Position numbers and translations under genes: made by a program
From: an uncultured Oscillospiraceae bacterium
GTDB lineage: Bacteria > Bacillota > Clostridia > Oscillospirales > Acutalibacteraceae
Reading direction: 5' to 3'
Assembly: GCA_900548085.1 (NCBI GenBank)
Contig: URJF01000108.1
Span: 1-5,030 of the forward strand
DNA length: 5,030 bases
The notes under the pieces: generated by a model
Databases searched by the model: none
What the model saw: the letters and a program-made list of their open reading frames with translations, nothing else
What the model was told of the DNA's origin: nothing
In this document: positions 1-5,030 of the stretch, piece after piece
Layout: the number at the start of each line of letters is the position of its first letter
Position numbering within the stretch: the stretch's first letter is position 1

Positions 1-1
1 C

Positions 2-811
2 AGCGGTTGCGAAATGGTGTTTATCACTGCCGGTATGGGCGGCGGAACAGGTACCGGTGCCGCTCCTGTAGTTGCTAAGATTGCAAAGGATATGGGTATC
101 CTCACAGTAGGTGTTGTTACTACACCTTTCGGCTTTGAGGGTAAGCGCCGTATGGATCAGGCTCAGCAGGGTATCAAAGAGCTTGCTCAGTATGTAGACT
201 CAATTATGGTTATCCCTAACGAAAACCTTAAACTCGTTTCTAAAGAAAAAATTACTCTCCTCAATGCGTTTGAGGTTGCTAATGATGTACTTAGACAGGG
301 CGTACAGTCCATTTCAGACCTTGTTAATGCTACAGGTCTTGTAAACTGTGACTTTGCCGATGTTACTGAGATTATGAAGGATGCAGGCTATGCTCATATG
401 GGTGTTGGTCGTGCAAAGGGCAAGGACAAGGCAGAAATTGCTGCACAGCAGGCTATTTCTTCTCCGCTCCTTCAGACTTCTATCGACGGTGCAAGAGGCG
501 TTCTGCTTAACATCACTGCTTCTACAGACATCGGTCTTGAGGAAGTTGATGCTGCATCATCTGTTGTTAGAGAGGCTGTTAACGAGGATTGTGAAATCAT
601 CTGGGGTGCTTCATTCGATGAGGATCTTGAGGACGAAATGATTATCACTGTTATTGCTACTCGTTTTGGTGACGAGGGCCCCGGCGCTCCTATTAAGAGC
701 GTAACTGCTAATAAGGAAGTTGCTCCTCCTGCAGAGGTTGCCGCTCCTGCAAGCTTTTCTGCAAACGATGACGATTCATTTGACCAAATCGTAAACTTCT
801 TTAAGAAGTAA
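2..811 (+). CDS. ftsZ: Cell division protein FtsZ, C-terminal part (5' end outside window)
   Basis: Tubulin-like GTPase that polymerises into the cytoplasmic Z-ring and recruits the division machinery. The frame is open to the left edge (first full codon at base 2, reading SGCEMVFITAG), so the ATG at 14 is an internal Met, and roughly 95-110 N-terminal residues are missing by comparison with ordinary FtsZ. Seen directly: the GTP-binding tubulin signature GGGTGTG (about bases 38-58), the second family signature with FGFEGKRRM (about 131-157), and the T7 synergy loop NCDFAD (344-361), whose two aspartates complete the GTPase site of the neighbouring subunit. The globular domain ends near ATRFGD (~674), followed by a short Ala/Pro-rich linker and a C-terminal peptide ending QIVNFFKK. 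That tail resembles the usual I-P-x-F-L-R/K-K motif but has Val where Pro is normal. The stop is followed 16 bases later by a strong terminator, so this is the last gene of its transcript. Identity is certain; only the upstream context is unknown. Confidence 0.98.
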   Translation, partial: SGCEMVFITAGMGGGTGTGAAPVVAKIAKDMGILTVGVVTTPFGFEGKRRMDQAQQGIKELAQYVDSIMVIPNENLKLVSKEKITLLNAFEVANDVLRQGVQSISDLVNATGLVNCDFADVTEIMKDAGYAHMGVGRAKGKDKAEIAAQQAISSPLLQTSIDGARGVLLNITASTDIGLEEVDAASSVVREAVNEDCEIIWGASFDEDLEDEMIITVIATRFGDEGPGAPIKSVTANKEVAPPAEVAAPASFSANDDDSFDQIVNFFKK

Positions 812-827
812 TTTATTAAGAATACAT

Positions 828-858
828 AGACCGCATACAAATTTTGTATGCGGTCTTT
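828..858 (+). terminator. Rho-independent terminator of ftsZ
   Basis: A perfect inverted repeat runs from AGACCGCATAC (828-838) to GTATGCGGTCT (846-856), with complementary AAA/TTT extending into the loop, followed by TTT at 856-858. It begins 16 bases after the ftsZ stop. The stem is GC-rich at its base and AT-rich at the tip. The U tract is short (TTTATT), but stem length and position make this a confident call. A minus-strand transcript would also form the stem, followed by TATGTATTC, a poorer U tract, so it acts mainly on the plus strand. Confidence 0.9.
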
Positions 859-865
859 ATTCATA

Positions 866-893
866 TTGACAATTTGTTTAATAAATGTATATT
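866..893 (+). promoter_or_regulatory. Predicted sigma-A-type promoter in the ftsZ downstream gap
   Basis: A perfect -35 hexamer TTGACA lies at 866-871, and a TATATT -10 hexamer at 888-893 (one mismatch to TATAAT), separated by 16 bases of AT-rich DNA. A TG dinucleotide sits directly before the -10. It starts only 8 bases after the U tract of the ftsZ terminator. Transcription would begin near base 900 and run rightwards into a stretch with no convincing ORF until the terminator at 1065-1098. Promoter-like matches arise by chance in AT-rich spacers, so confidence is moderate, but a perfect TTGACA with acceptable spacing is better than most chance hits. Confidence 0.5.
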
Positions 894-953
894 TTTTGTC
901 CGTTAAGAAAAATTCTTTGTTTTCTGCAAGAAAAGTTCTTTACATTATCATAT

Positions 954-1027
954 TATTCCACGCAGTTTTCCACCGCTATTTTATGGTTTTCCACGGCAAA
1001 ACACGGTTTTCCACCGACTTTTCCACA
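954..1027 (+). repeat. Cluster of TTTTCCAC repeats (DnaA-box-like)
   Basis: Four exact copies of TTTTCCAC lie at 966-973, 987-994, 1007-1014 and 1019-1026, with a one-mismatch copy TATTCCAC at 954-961, all in the same orientation. Start-to-start spacings are 12, 21, 20 and 12 bases, close to one or two helical turns. The first three exact copies extend to GTTTTCCAC, and copies 1 and 3 share GTTTTCCACCG. The last copy reads TTTTCCACA (1019-1027), eight of nine positions of the DnaA box TTATCCACA; the others differ also at the last base. The repetition is directly seen and very unlikely by chance in 74 bases. Binding by DnaA is inference. Another DNA-binding protein, or repeats acting in RNA, remain possible. 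Confidence 0.8.
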
Positions 1028-1040
1028 TGCATAAAATGTT

Positions 1041-1054
1041 AAGGCGGTTGCCTT
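1041..1054. other. Short GC-rich hairpin before the shared terminator
   Basis: AAGGC (1041-1045) pairs with GCCTT (1050-1054) around a GGTT loop and is followed by TTATAAAAATC. It could be a stem of the putative RNA or a weak accessory terminator just ahead of the main one. The run of T after it is poor (TTTATA), so I do not call it a terminator on its own. Confidence 0.3.
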
Positions 1055-1064
1055 TATAAAAATC

Positions 1065-1098
1065 AAAAGCTCTATACAATTTTTGTATAGAGCTTTTT
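1065..1098. terminator. Bidirectional rho-independent terminator between convergent units
   Basis: A perfect 15-base inverted repeat, AAAAGCTCTATACAA (1065-1079) against TTGTATAGAGCTTTT (1083-1097), has a TTT loop. On the plus strand the stem ends in TTTTT (1094-1098); on the minus strand it ends in TTTTGATTTTTA. It therefore can end both rightward transcription from the 866-893 promoter and leftward transcription of the alpha-mannosidase gene, whose stop codon lies 25 bases away. Its tip (ATACAA...TTGTAT) resembles that of the ftsZ terminator. Confidence 0.9.
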
Positions 1099-1122
1099 GT
1101 GTGTTTATGGTTTATTTATTCA

Positions 1123-4100
1123 TTACCATTCACTCTTAGTGTATGAGCGAATTATGTTGGTGATGATGTTGTCACGCTTGAAGCCTTTGCCTTTTCCGCC
1201 ATTGTATTGGTCTTGTATTTTGCCGGCTCTTATGCTGACAAAATCTGCTTTGTCAATAATTTTGTCAATGGGCGGAATTTCACCGAATTTATAATCATCA
1301 TTGGCAATGTCAATCATATTTGTTGCCAATACCGTGTCGGAAAATTTCTTGACTCCCGTCATTGCAAGTATTATTACCTTGCTGTCTTCGGGCAGTGTAA
1401 GCGTCTTGCAACCCTTTACATCTATTGAGTAGAGGTAGAAACATGCTTTTCTGTTAGCCAAATTACCTTCCGGATGATGTGTATGCGTCAGTTCTAACGC
1501 AACATCTACATCTTTAGTCTTAGCTGTTTGATTAAGACCTGCCATATCCCATTGTCCCACAGGCTCAGACATAGCGTGTATTGTGAGCGGCTTTTCTTTG
1601 TTGTCAGCCATAAACACTGTGTCTACATCCTTTAGCGTGCTTGCGGCTATGAGATACATTGCAGTAGTGCCCTTCGGTATTTCAATCTCTTGTCCTCGTG
1701 TTACTAATACATTCTTAGCAGACTCTGCACTCGGCATTCGGAATGTTATACCTTTTACTGTCAGGCTCTTTGGAATAAGCTCATCGGGTAGGGAACAACC
1801 GGAGCCTTGCAGTATGCAGTTTATTTTATAGCTGTCGGTAGTGATACCCGATGTGTTGTAGTCAAGCTCAAGTTTCTTGTAGTTCTCGCTTGCTTTGTTC
1901 TTTTGGCAGTTTACTTTGAACTTAAATGTTTTGACGCCATATGGTGCAATATCAAAAATGATTTTGCCGTCCTTTGTCTTAGCGTCGGCAATAAAGTCCT
2001 CGTCAGCATATACCTCTTTTGCGTCACTAATTTCGCCAAAGAATGATATAGCGACATTTTTATGACTCTCACCCACAGCTTCGTTTACTCTGACTATTAT
2101 CTCGTTGTCATCATAAGACTGCTTAACACAGCGAACGAGCACATCTTTATTGCTTATATTCATGAGTGAGAAGCTGTCGCCGAGACTTCCTTCTCTGTCT
2201 GAGGTGGTTTGGAATGCAATCATAGGTTGGTTGAACTCCTGAGCCAACAGTTGAGTGTTAGCTCCGACCTCTCCCTTGTGGCTGTATATGCCGAATGAGA
2301 ATAAGTTTCTGCCTATGTCCTGCAAATCCTGACGAGCGTCTTTTGTAAAAGCTCCGGCAGGTGTGTGTATGCAGGTGAGACGGAGTATATTGTCATCGGG
2401 TTTGTCCCATCCGTATTTGCAATCGCTCAGTACACTTACGCCGAAAAGACCGTTTTCGTCGGTAATGTCCGCCCATTTTTGTGCTGGCACCTCATAGAGA
2501 TTTTCGGTGTTGTTGCCTCTCTTGATACAGCCTAGACCCAAGTCATATGTAGCTGTTTCGTTGTGACAGTTGAAAGGAAATTGTGCCTTTAGCAAGGTTC
2601 TTCTTGTCTGCCAATCAATGCAGTTGTCCACTCTGATGAAATCGGAGCCTGAGCCCAACGAAATAGTTTGCTCCACAGTGCTGTATTCAGCCTCACGAGT
2701 AATCTTGATTGCTACTCGTGCCGGACCGTTTTCTGCTATCTCAAATTTTGGAGTGTTTGCGTAGCAGTACGGTTCGCTGTCCAAATCTTTTTTGCGCATT
2801 TCCCACGACGGATAATTCAGCTCACCTATGTCATGAAGCAGAGCCAGTTTTATAGGAGCTGACAGAATCTGTACTTTCAGCTCCTTGTCTACTATGGAGC
2901 CGATGTCACCGTTTCGGTTGAGCATAATTCTGTATTTTTCATTTTCGAGAATATGCTCGCTTACCTTCAGGTCGGTTTTTCTGCTGTATGTCTCGTCTGC
3001 TACCCGTACATCATATACCTTGTAGCCCATACTGTCTACATTTGCAAGGAAGACTATATCCAGTTCTTTACCTTGCTTCTTTATTACTTGACAGGGGATT
3101 TTGTGTCCTGCCTTGTCAACCACATTTATGTATTTTGCGTTGTGCTTCATTCTTATGTGGGCAGTTACAGGTTCTTTCCTTTTTGCAGCAACAGGATTGT
3201 TTACTATCACTGCACATTCCTCACACCATGAGGTGTCTAGCTCGTTAGCTACAGCACCTACAGCACTTTCGTATTCGCCTCTGAATTGAGAGAGTGAAAT
3301 GTAGTAGTCATTCCAGCTGTCATTATATTGTAGCATTGTGGAAGTGCCGGGAATATCATCGTGGAATTGGTGCTGAATTGTACGTTTCCATGCTTGATCG
3401 ATTATGCCTTTAGGATATTTGTGAGAGGTGAGCAGATCTGCGGCAACACAGGCCTTTTCACAGTTATCAGCCAGAAGTTCATTCTTGCTGTTCAGTCTCT
3501 TGCTCATAGAGCGAGAAGTGTAGCCACCTGCACCGTGAGACCTCATCACAAGTTCATTGTTCCATACAGGTAGATTAGCCTTTTCGGCAGCACTGAGATT
3601 GTCCAACTCATCAAATATTTCGTCAGACGACGCCGAGATAACCTTTGTATTTTCGTCACTCTTGTTGTCATAAACGCTTGCGTTTACATTTTTTGCACTG
3701 TCCTCGGTAGGTGCACCGCCCCAGTCGCCAGTGCCGTAGTAGTTCATAGTCCAAGGCAGTCCGTAGTTAAGTCCGTTGCCTGCCAGCTTGTTTATGATAT
3801 GCAGGTCACCTCGTACATCACCGTCAAACTTATATCTGTATGACTGCGGGTCGAGACAGGCATATACTGCGGAGCCGTCAACACCCTTCCATATTCCTAT
3901 GTCAAAGGGTCTCTCATATGCACCGCCCCAACCTAATTTTTGGGTGCTGAACCCCTTTAGATTGGCGTGTTTCATAACAGACGGCAAAGCATATCCGAAA
4001 CCGAAGCAGTCAGGCAGGAATATGTCCTTGCTTTTCTTTCCGAATTTATCAAAAAAGTATTTGTTTCCGTACAGAATGTTGCGGAATAATGCCTCAGGTG

Positions 4101-4386
4101 ACGGTATGTTTACATCACCGTTTTCCCATGAGGAGCCGGATACACACCAGCGACCTGCCGCTACATATTCTTTGATTTTTTCGAATGCTTCCGGATAGTA
4201 TTCTTCTATAAGTGAGTATCTGAATGCACCCTCAAAGTTAAAACGATAGTTTGGATATGCCTCTATTAAATAAAAATTCTTATCTATTGTATCGGGGAGG
4301 AACTCCTCTATTGTTTTTGCAAGCTCCCACCTCCAAACCGTGTCTAAGTGGGCGGTTGCAACTGTAAAAATTTTGTTCTCTGCCAT
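1123..4386 (-). CDS. Alpha-mannosidase, glycoside hydrolase family 38
   Basis: Zinc-dependent retaining alpha-mannosidase (EC 3.2.1.24 type) that trims alpha-linked mannose. There is no signal peptide or membrane segment, so it should act in the cytoplasm on imported mannosides. Complete at 1087 residues, somewhat longer than many bacterial GH38 enzymes. Catalytic domain ~5-270: HLD near the start supplies metal ligands H13 and D15, and LPDCFGF (124-130) supplies the nucleophile and ligand D126. GTGDWGGAPT (218-227) is the typical glycine-rich segment, and SHGAGGYTS (283-291) opens the helical middle domain. QFHDDIPGTS (340-349) carries H342, matching the last zinc ligand of family members. 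C-terminal beta domains ~475-830 keep usual motifs (TRRTLLKAQFPF 594-605; SDCKYGWD 654-661; DIGRNLFSFGIYSHKG 690-705). A further region, ~835-1040, with NVLVTRGQEIEIPKG (892-906), looks like a beta-sandwich, possibly sugar-binding. The ATG at 4386 has an AAAGG site 7 bases upstream that abuts the preceding stop. No frameshift or missing active-site residue is seen. Substrate linkage cannot be told. Confidence 0.95.
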   Translation of the reverse strand: MAENKIFTVATAHLDTVWRWELAKTIEEFLPDTIDKNFYLIEAYPNYRFNFEGAFRYSLIEEYYPEAFEKIKEYVAAGRWCVSGSSWENGDVNIPSPEALFRNILYGNKYFFDKFGKKSKDIFLPDCFGFGYALPSVMKHANLKGFSTQKLGWGGAYERPFDIGIWKGVDGSAVYACLDPQSYRYKFDGDVRGDLHIINKLAGNGLNYGLPWTMNYYGTGDWGGAPTEDSAKNVNASVYDNKSDENTKVISASSDEIFDELDNLSAAEKANLPVWNNELVMRSHGAGGYTSRSMSKRLNSKNELLADNCEKACVAADLLTSHKYPKGIIDQAWKRTIQHQFHDDIPGTSTMLQYNDSWNDYYISLSQFRGEYESAVGAVANELDTSWCEECAVIVNNPVAAKRKEPVTAHIRMKHNAKYINVVDKAGHKIPCQVIKKQGKELDIVFLANVDSMGYKVYDVRVADETYSRKTDLKVSEHILENEKYRIMLNRNGDIGSIVDKELKVQILSAPIKLALLHDIGELNYPSWEMRKKDLDSEPYCYANTPKFEIAENGPARVAIKITREAEYSTVEQTISLGSGSDFIRVDNCIDWQTRRTLLKAQFPFNCHNETATYDLGLGCIKRGNNTENLYEVPAQKWADITDENGLFGVSVLSDCKYGWDKPDDNILRLTCIHTPAGAFTKDARQDLQDIGRNLFSFGIYSHKGEVGANTQLLAQEFNQPMIAFQTTSDREGSLGDSFSLMNISNKDVLVRCVKQSYDDNEIIVRVNEAVGESHKNVAISFFGEISDAKEVYADEDFIADAKTKDGKIIFDIAPYGVKTFKFKVNCQKNKASENYKKLELDYNTSGITTDSYKINCILQGSGCSLPDELIPKSLTVKGITFRMPSAESAKNVLVTRGQEIEIPKGTTAMYLIAASTLKDVDTVFMADNKEKPLTIHAMSEPVGQWDMAGLNQTAKTKDVDVALELTHTHHPEGNLANRKACFYLYSIDVKGCKTLTLPEDSKVIILAMTGVKKFSDTVLATNMIDIANDDYKFGEIPPIDKIIDKADFVSIRAGKIQDQYNGGKGKGFKRDNIITNIIRSYTKSEW

Positions 4387-4393
4387 ATTTTTA

Positions 4394-4398
4394 CCTTT
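4394..4398 (-). promoter_or_regulatory. Ribosome binding site of the alpha-mannosidase, overlapping the upstream stop codon
   Basis: On the minus strand the upstream gene ends TAA and runs directly into AAGG, giving AAAGG with 7 bases to the ATG at 4386. The last base of the stop codon is part of this site. The arrangement fixes the start and suggests that ribosomes finishing the small gene may re-initiate on the mannosidase (translational coupling, inferred). Confidence 0.7.
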
Positions 4399-4616
4399 TA
4401 TTTTTCGATGATTTCATAGGTGAATTCGTATTTTTCCTGAAGAGCCTTTACCTTATCCTCATTGTCCTCAATAAATGTAGGGGTGTATATGCTCTTGCCG
4501 TCTACAGAGTAATCCTTTACTATCTGCTCCAGTTCAGCCCAAGCCTGCTTTTCGAGTGGATAACCGTCCTCAAATCTAATCAAAAATTCTCTGTGTTTAG
4601 GTAATCTTACTTTCAT
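4398..4616 (-). CDS. Small protein of unknown function, 72 aa, co-transcribed with the alpha-mannosidase
   Basis: I do not recognise this protein. It is 72 residues, soluble, highly charged (many Glu, Lys and Asp), without signal peptide, membrane segment or cysteine, so no obvious metal site of the Cys type. By eye it alternates likely strand and helix: a strand near 10-15 (EFLIRF), a helix near 21-36 (LEKQAWAELEQIVKDY), a strand near 43-49 (IYTPTFI), a helix near 52-62, and a last strand near 64-70 (EFTYEII), which suggests a compact alpha/beta fold. That it is real is supported by a well-spaced AGGA-type ribosome binding site, a near-consensus promoter just upstream, an 11-base gap to the mannosidase start and a clean frame. 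It could be a regulator or accessory protein of the mannosidase operon, but nothing in the sequence shows a function. Confidence 0.85.
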   Translation of the reverse strand: MKVRLPKHREFLIRFEDGYPLEKQAWAELEQIVKDYSVDGKSIYTPTFIEDNEDKVKALQEKYEFTYEIIEK

Positions 4617-4625
4617 TTTACTTTT

Positions 4626-4631
4626 TCCTTT
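4626..4631 (-). promoter_or_regulatory. Ribosome binding site of the 72-residue gene
   Basis: Minus-strand AAAGGA lies with 9 bases between it and the ATG at 4616, within the purine-rich stretch GAAAGGAAAAAG. It selects the ATG at 4616 as the start. The extended GGAAAAAG is complementary to the TTTTCC core of the repeats at 954-1027, noted under findings. Confidence 0.75.
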
Positions 4632-4646
4632 CAGTTAGTTAGGTAT

Positions 4647-4675
4647 ATTATATATTTATTACAATATTATTTCAA
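4647..4675 (-). promoter_or_regulatory. Promoter of the small gene / alpha-mannosidase operon
   Basis: Read on the minus strand, TTGAAA (4675-4670) and a perfect TATAAT (4652-4647) are separated by exactly 17 bases, a near-ideal sigma-A promoter. The predicted start of transcription is near 4640, leaving a leader of about 24 bases with the ribosome binding site in it. It lies wholly within the 67-base gap after the glycerate kinase gene, which is extremely AT-rich. The leader is too short for a riboswitch. TATT-GT-AATA in the spacer is a short imperfect palindrome that might be an operator, but this is weak. Confidence 0.7.
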
Positions 4676-4683
4676 CATCAATT

Positions 4684-5028
4684 TTAGTTATTTAGTACCT
4701 CTTTTGCCTTTTTGTATAGTAATTCTTTGCAGTGCTCCATAGCATATGCCTCATCTATGCCGTCTCCGATCAGTGTTATCATCTTGTCACCCAGAGTCAC
4801 ATTATCGGCAGTTCCGGAGATTACTACGCATTTTTTATTGTATTTTTTTGCTAATTGTGCTATGCGATAGGGTAGTTTGCCCATCATAGTTTGTTTGTCG
4901 GTCTTTCCTTCTCCTGTGACGACAATATCACATTCCTTAATTTTTTCTTCCGCTTTGCTATACTCGGACAGAATATCAAATCCTGATTTTATTTCACCAC
5001 CGTAAATTGCGTATAGACCGGCACAGAT
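4684..5028 (-). CDS. Glycerate kinase (GarK/GlxK family), C-terminal part (5' end outside window)
   Basis: Phosphorylates glycerate with ATP, giving a phosphoglycerate that enters lower glycolysis; cytoplasmic. The frame stays open to the right edge, reading ICAGLYAIYGGEIKSGFDIL and onward for 114 residues to a TAA at 4684-4686; the ATG at 4887 is internal. Members of this family are usually about 370-380 residues, so some 70% is missing. Recognition rests on the hallmark VVTGEGKTDKQTMMGKLP (about bases 4925-4872), equivalent to the conserved TGEG-x-D-x-QT-x-x-GK-P of the family, followed by the typical KKYNKKCVVISG strand and the C-terminal GDGIDEAYAM segment. Which hydroxyl is phosphorylated (2- or 3-phosphoglycerate) cannot be decided from this part. 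No terminator follows, so transcripts may continue into the small gene and the mannosidase. Confidence 0.92.
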   Translation of the reverse strand: MCAGLYAIYGGEIKSGFDILSEYSKAEEKIKECDIVVTGEGKTDKQTMMGKLPYRIAQLAKKYNKKCVVISGTADNVTLGDKMITLIGDGIDEAYAMEHCKELLYKKAKEVLNN

Positions 5029-5030
5029 TC

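Larger units (their letters stand above)
900..1098 (+). ncRNA. Possible small non-coding RNA, ~200 nt
   Basis: Inferred from layout: a good promoter at 866-893, no credible ORF, and a perfect-stem terminator ending near 1098 on the same strand. Possible local folds visible by eye are TTTTCT/AGAAAA (920-925 with 929-934, loop GCA), a wider stem ATTTTATG/CATAAAAT (978-985 with 1030-1037) enclosing three of the repeats, CGGT/ACCG (1004-1007 with 1013-1016), and AAGGC-GGTT-GCCTT (1041-1054). The middle is pyrimidine-rich with repeated UUUUCCAC and largely G-poor, so much of it would be single-stranded. It does not match any RNA family I recognise. The alternative is that this DNA is a protein-binding region and any transcript is incidental. 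Confidence 0.25.

Noticed and set aside
472..864. 130-residue minus-strand ORF antisense to ftsZ
   Set aside because: Shadow of the strongly conserved ftsZ coding sequence; low-complexity Ser/Ala/Thr product and it crosses the ftsZ terminator.
954..1027. CRISPR array
   Set aside because: The repeat unit is only 8-11 bases and the intervals are 12-21 bases, far too short for CRISPR repeats and spacers, and no cas genes are present.
954..1027. MraZ boxes controlling a division gene cluster
   Set aside because: MraZ sites are TGGGN-type direct repeats at ~10-base intervals upstream of mraZ; these repeats read GTGGAAAA on the reverse strand, have other spacings and lie after ftsZ.
848..1042. 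64-residue plus-strand ORF in the ftsZ downstream gap
   Set aside because: Its ATG lies inside the ftsZ terminator stem, upstream of the promoter at 866-893, with no ribosome binding site, and the protein is a random-looking Phe/Ile/Leu-rich run translated from AT-rich DNA and the TTTTCC repeats.
866..1098. 6S RNA or another known housekeeping RNA
   Set aside because: Length would fit 6S RNA, but the 5' and 3' ends do not pair into the long closing stem with a central bubble, and no SRP, RNase P or tmRNA core motif is visible.
812..1122. Chromosomal origin of replication
   Set aside because: Neither dnaA nor dnaN is nearby, and only one of the repeats is close to a full DnaA box, so a functional oriC is not supported; a secondary binding cluster is the most that can be argued.
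2953..4198. Several plus-strand ORFs of 62-140 residues inside the mannosidase gene
   Set aside because: They oppose a complete, motif-verified GH38 reading frame, lack ribosome binding sites and have no recognisable protein features.
4617..4683. Riboswitch or attenuator ahead of the small gene
   Set aside because: The predicted leader is only about 24 bases and the gap contains no GC-bearing hairpin or terminator.

Overview
The window looks like a chromosomal segment of a low-to-moderate GC Clostridia member. An Oscillospiraceae/Ruminococcus-like gut bacterium is my best guess, based on the style of FtsZ, the AT-rich spacers, the AAAGG/AGGA-type ribosome binding sites and the pairing of a cytoplasmic alpha-mannosidase with a glycerate kinase. 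The taxon is inference; no rRNA or other marker is present to settle it.

Layout. (1) Bases 2-811, plus strand: the C-terminal ~70% of ftsZ, entering from the left edge, closed by a strong perfect-stem terminator at 828-858. (2) Bases 812-1122: a 311-base gap with no credible protein gene, but not empty. It holds a sigma-A-like promoter (866-893), a cluster of four exact TTTTCCAC repeats plus one near copy (954-1027) with near-helical spacing, a small GC-rich hairpin, and a second perfect-stem terminator (1065-1098) that can serve both strands. The gap is therefore laid out as a promoter-to-terminator unit of about 200 nt without an ORF and/or a DnaA-box-like cluster. This is the most interesting part of the window. 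(3) Bases 1123-4386, minus strand: a complete 1087-residue GH38 alpha-mannosidase with all expected active-site motifs and no signal peptide. (4) Bases 4398-4616, minus strand: a 72-residue protein of unknown function, 11 bases upstream of the mannosidase and preceded by a near-consensus promoter (TTGAAA-17-TATAAT). (5) Bases 4684-5028, minus strand: the C-terminal 114 residues of a glycerate kinase of the GarK/GlxK family, running off the right edge.

How they fit together. ftsZ (cell division) is a self-contained unit ending at its own terminator and faces a convergent carbohydrate-metabolism block. The 72-residue gene and the mannosidase are almost certainly one two-gene transcription unit, with the mannosidase RBS abutting and partly using the stop codon of the small gene. 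The glycerate kinase lies just upstream on the same strand with no visible terminator, so read-through is possible, but the promoter in the 67-base gap lets the small gene and mannosidase be expressed on their own. The mannosidase would release mannose from imported mannosides in the cytoplasm; glycerate kinase feeds glycerate into lower glycolysis. No direct metabolic link between the two can be shown from the sequence.
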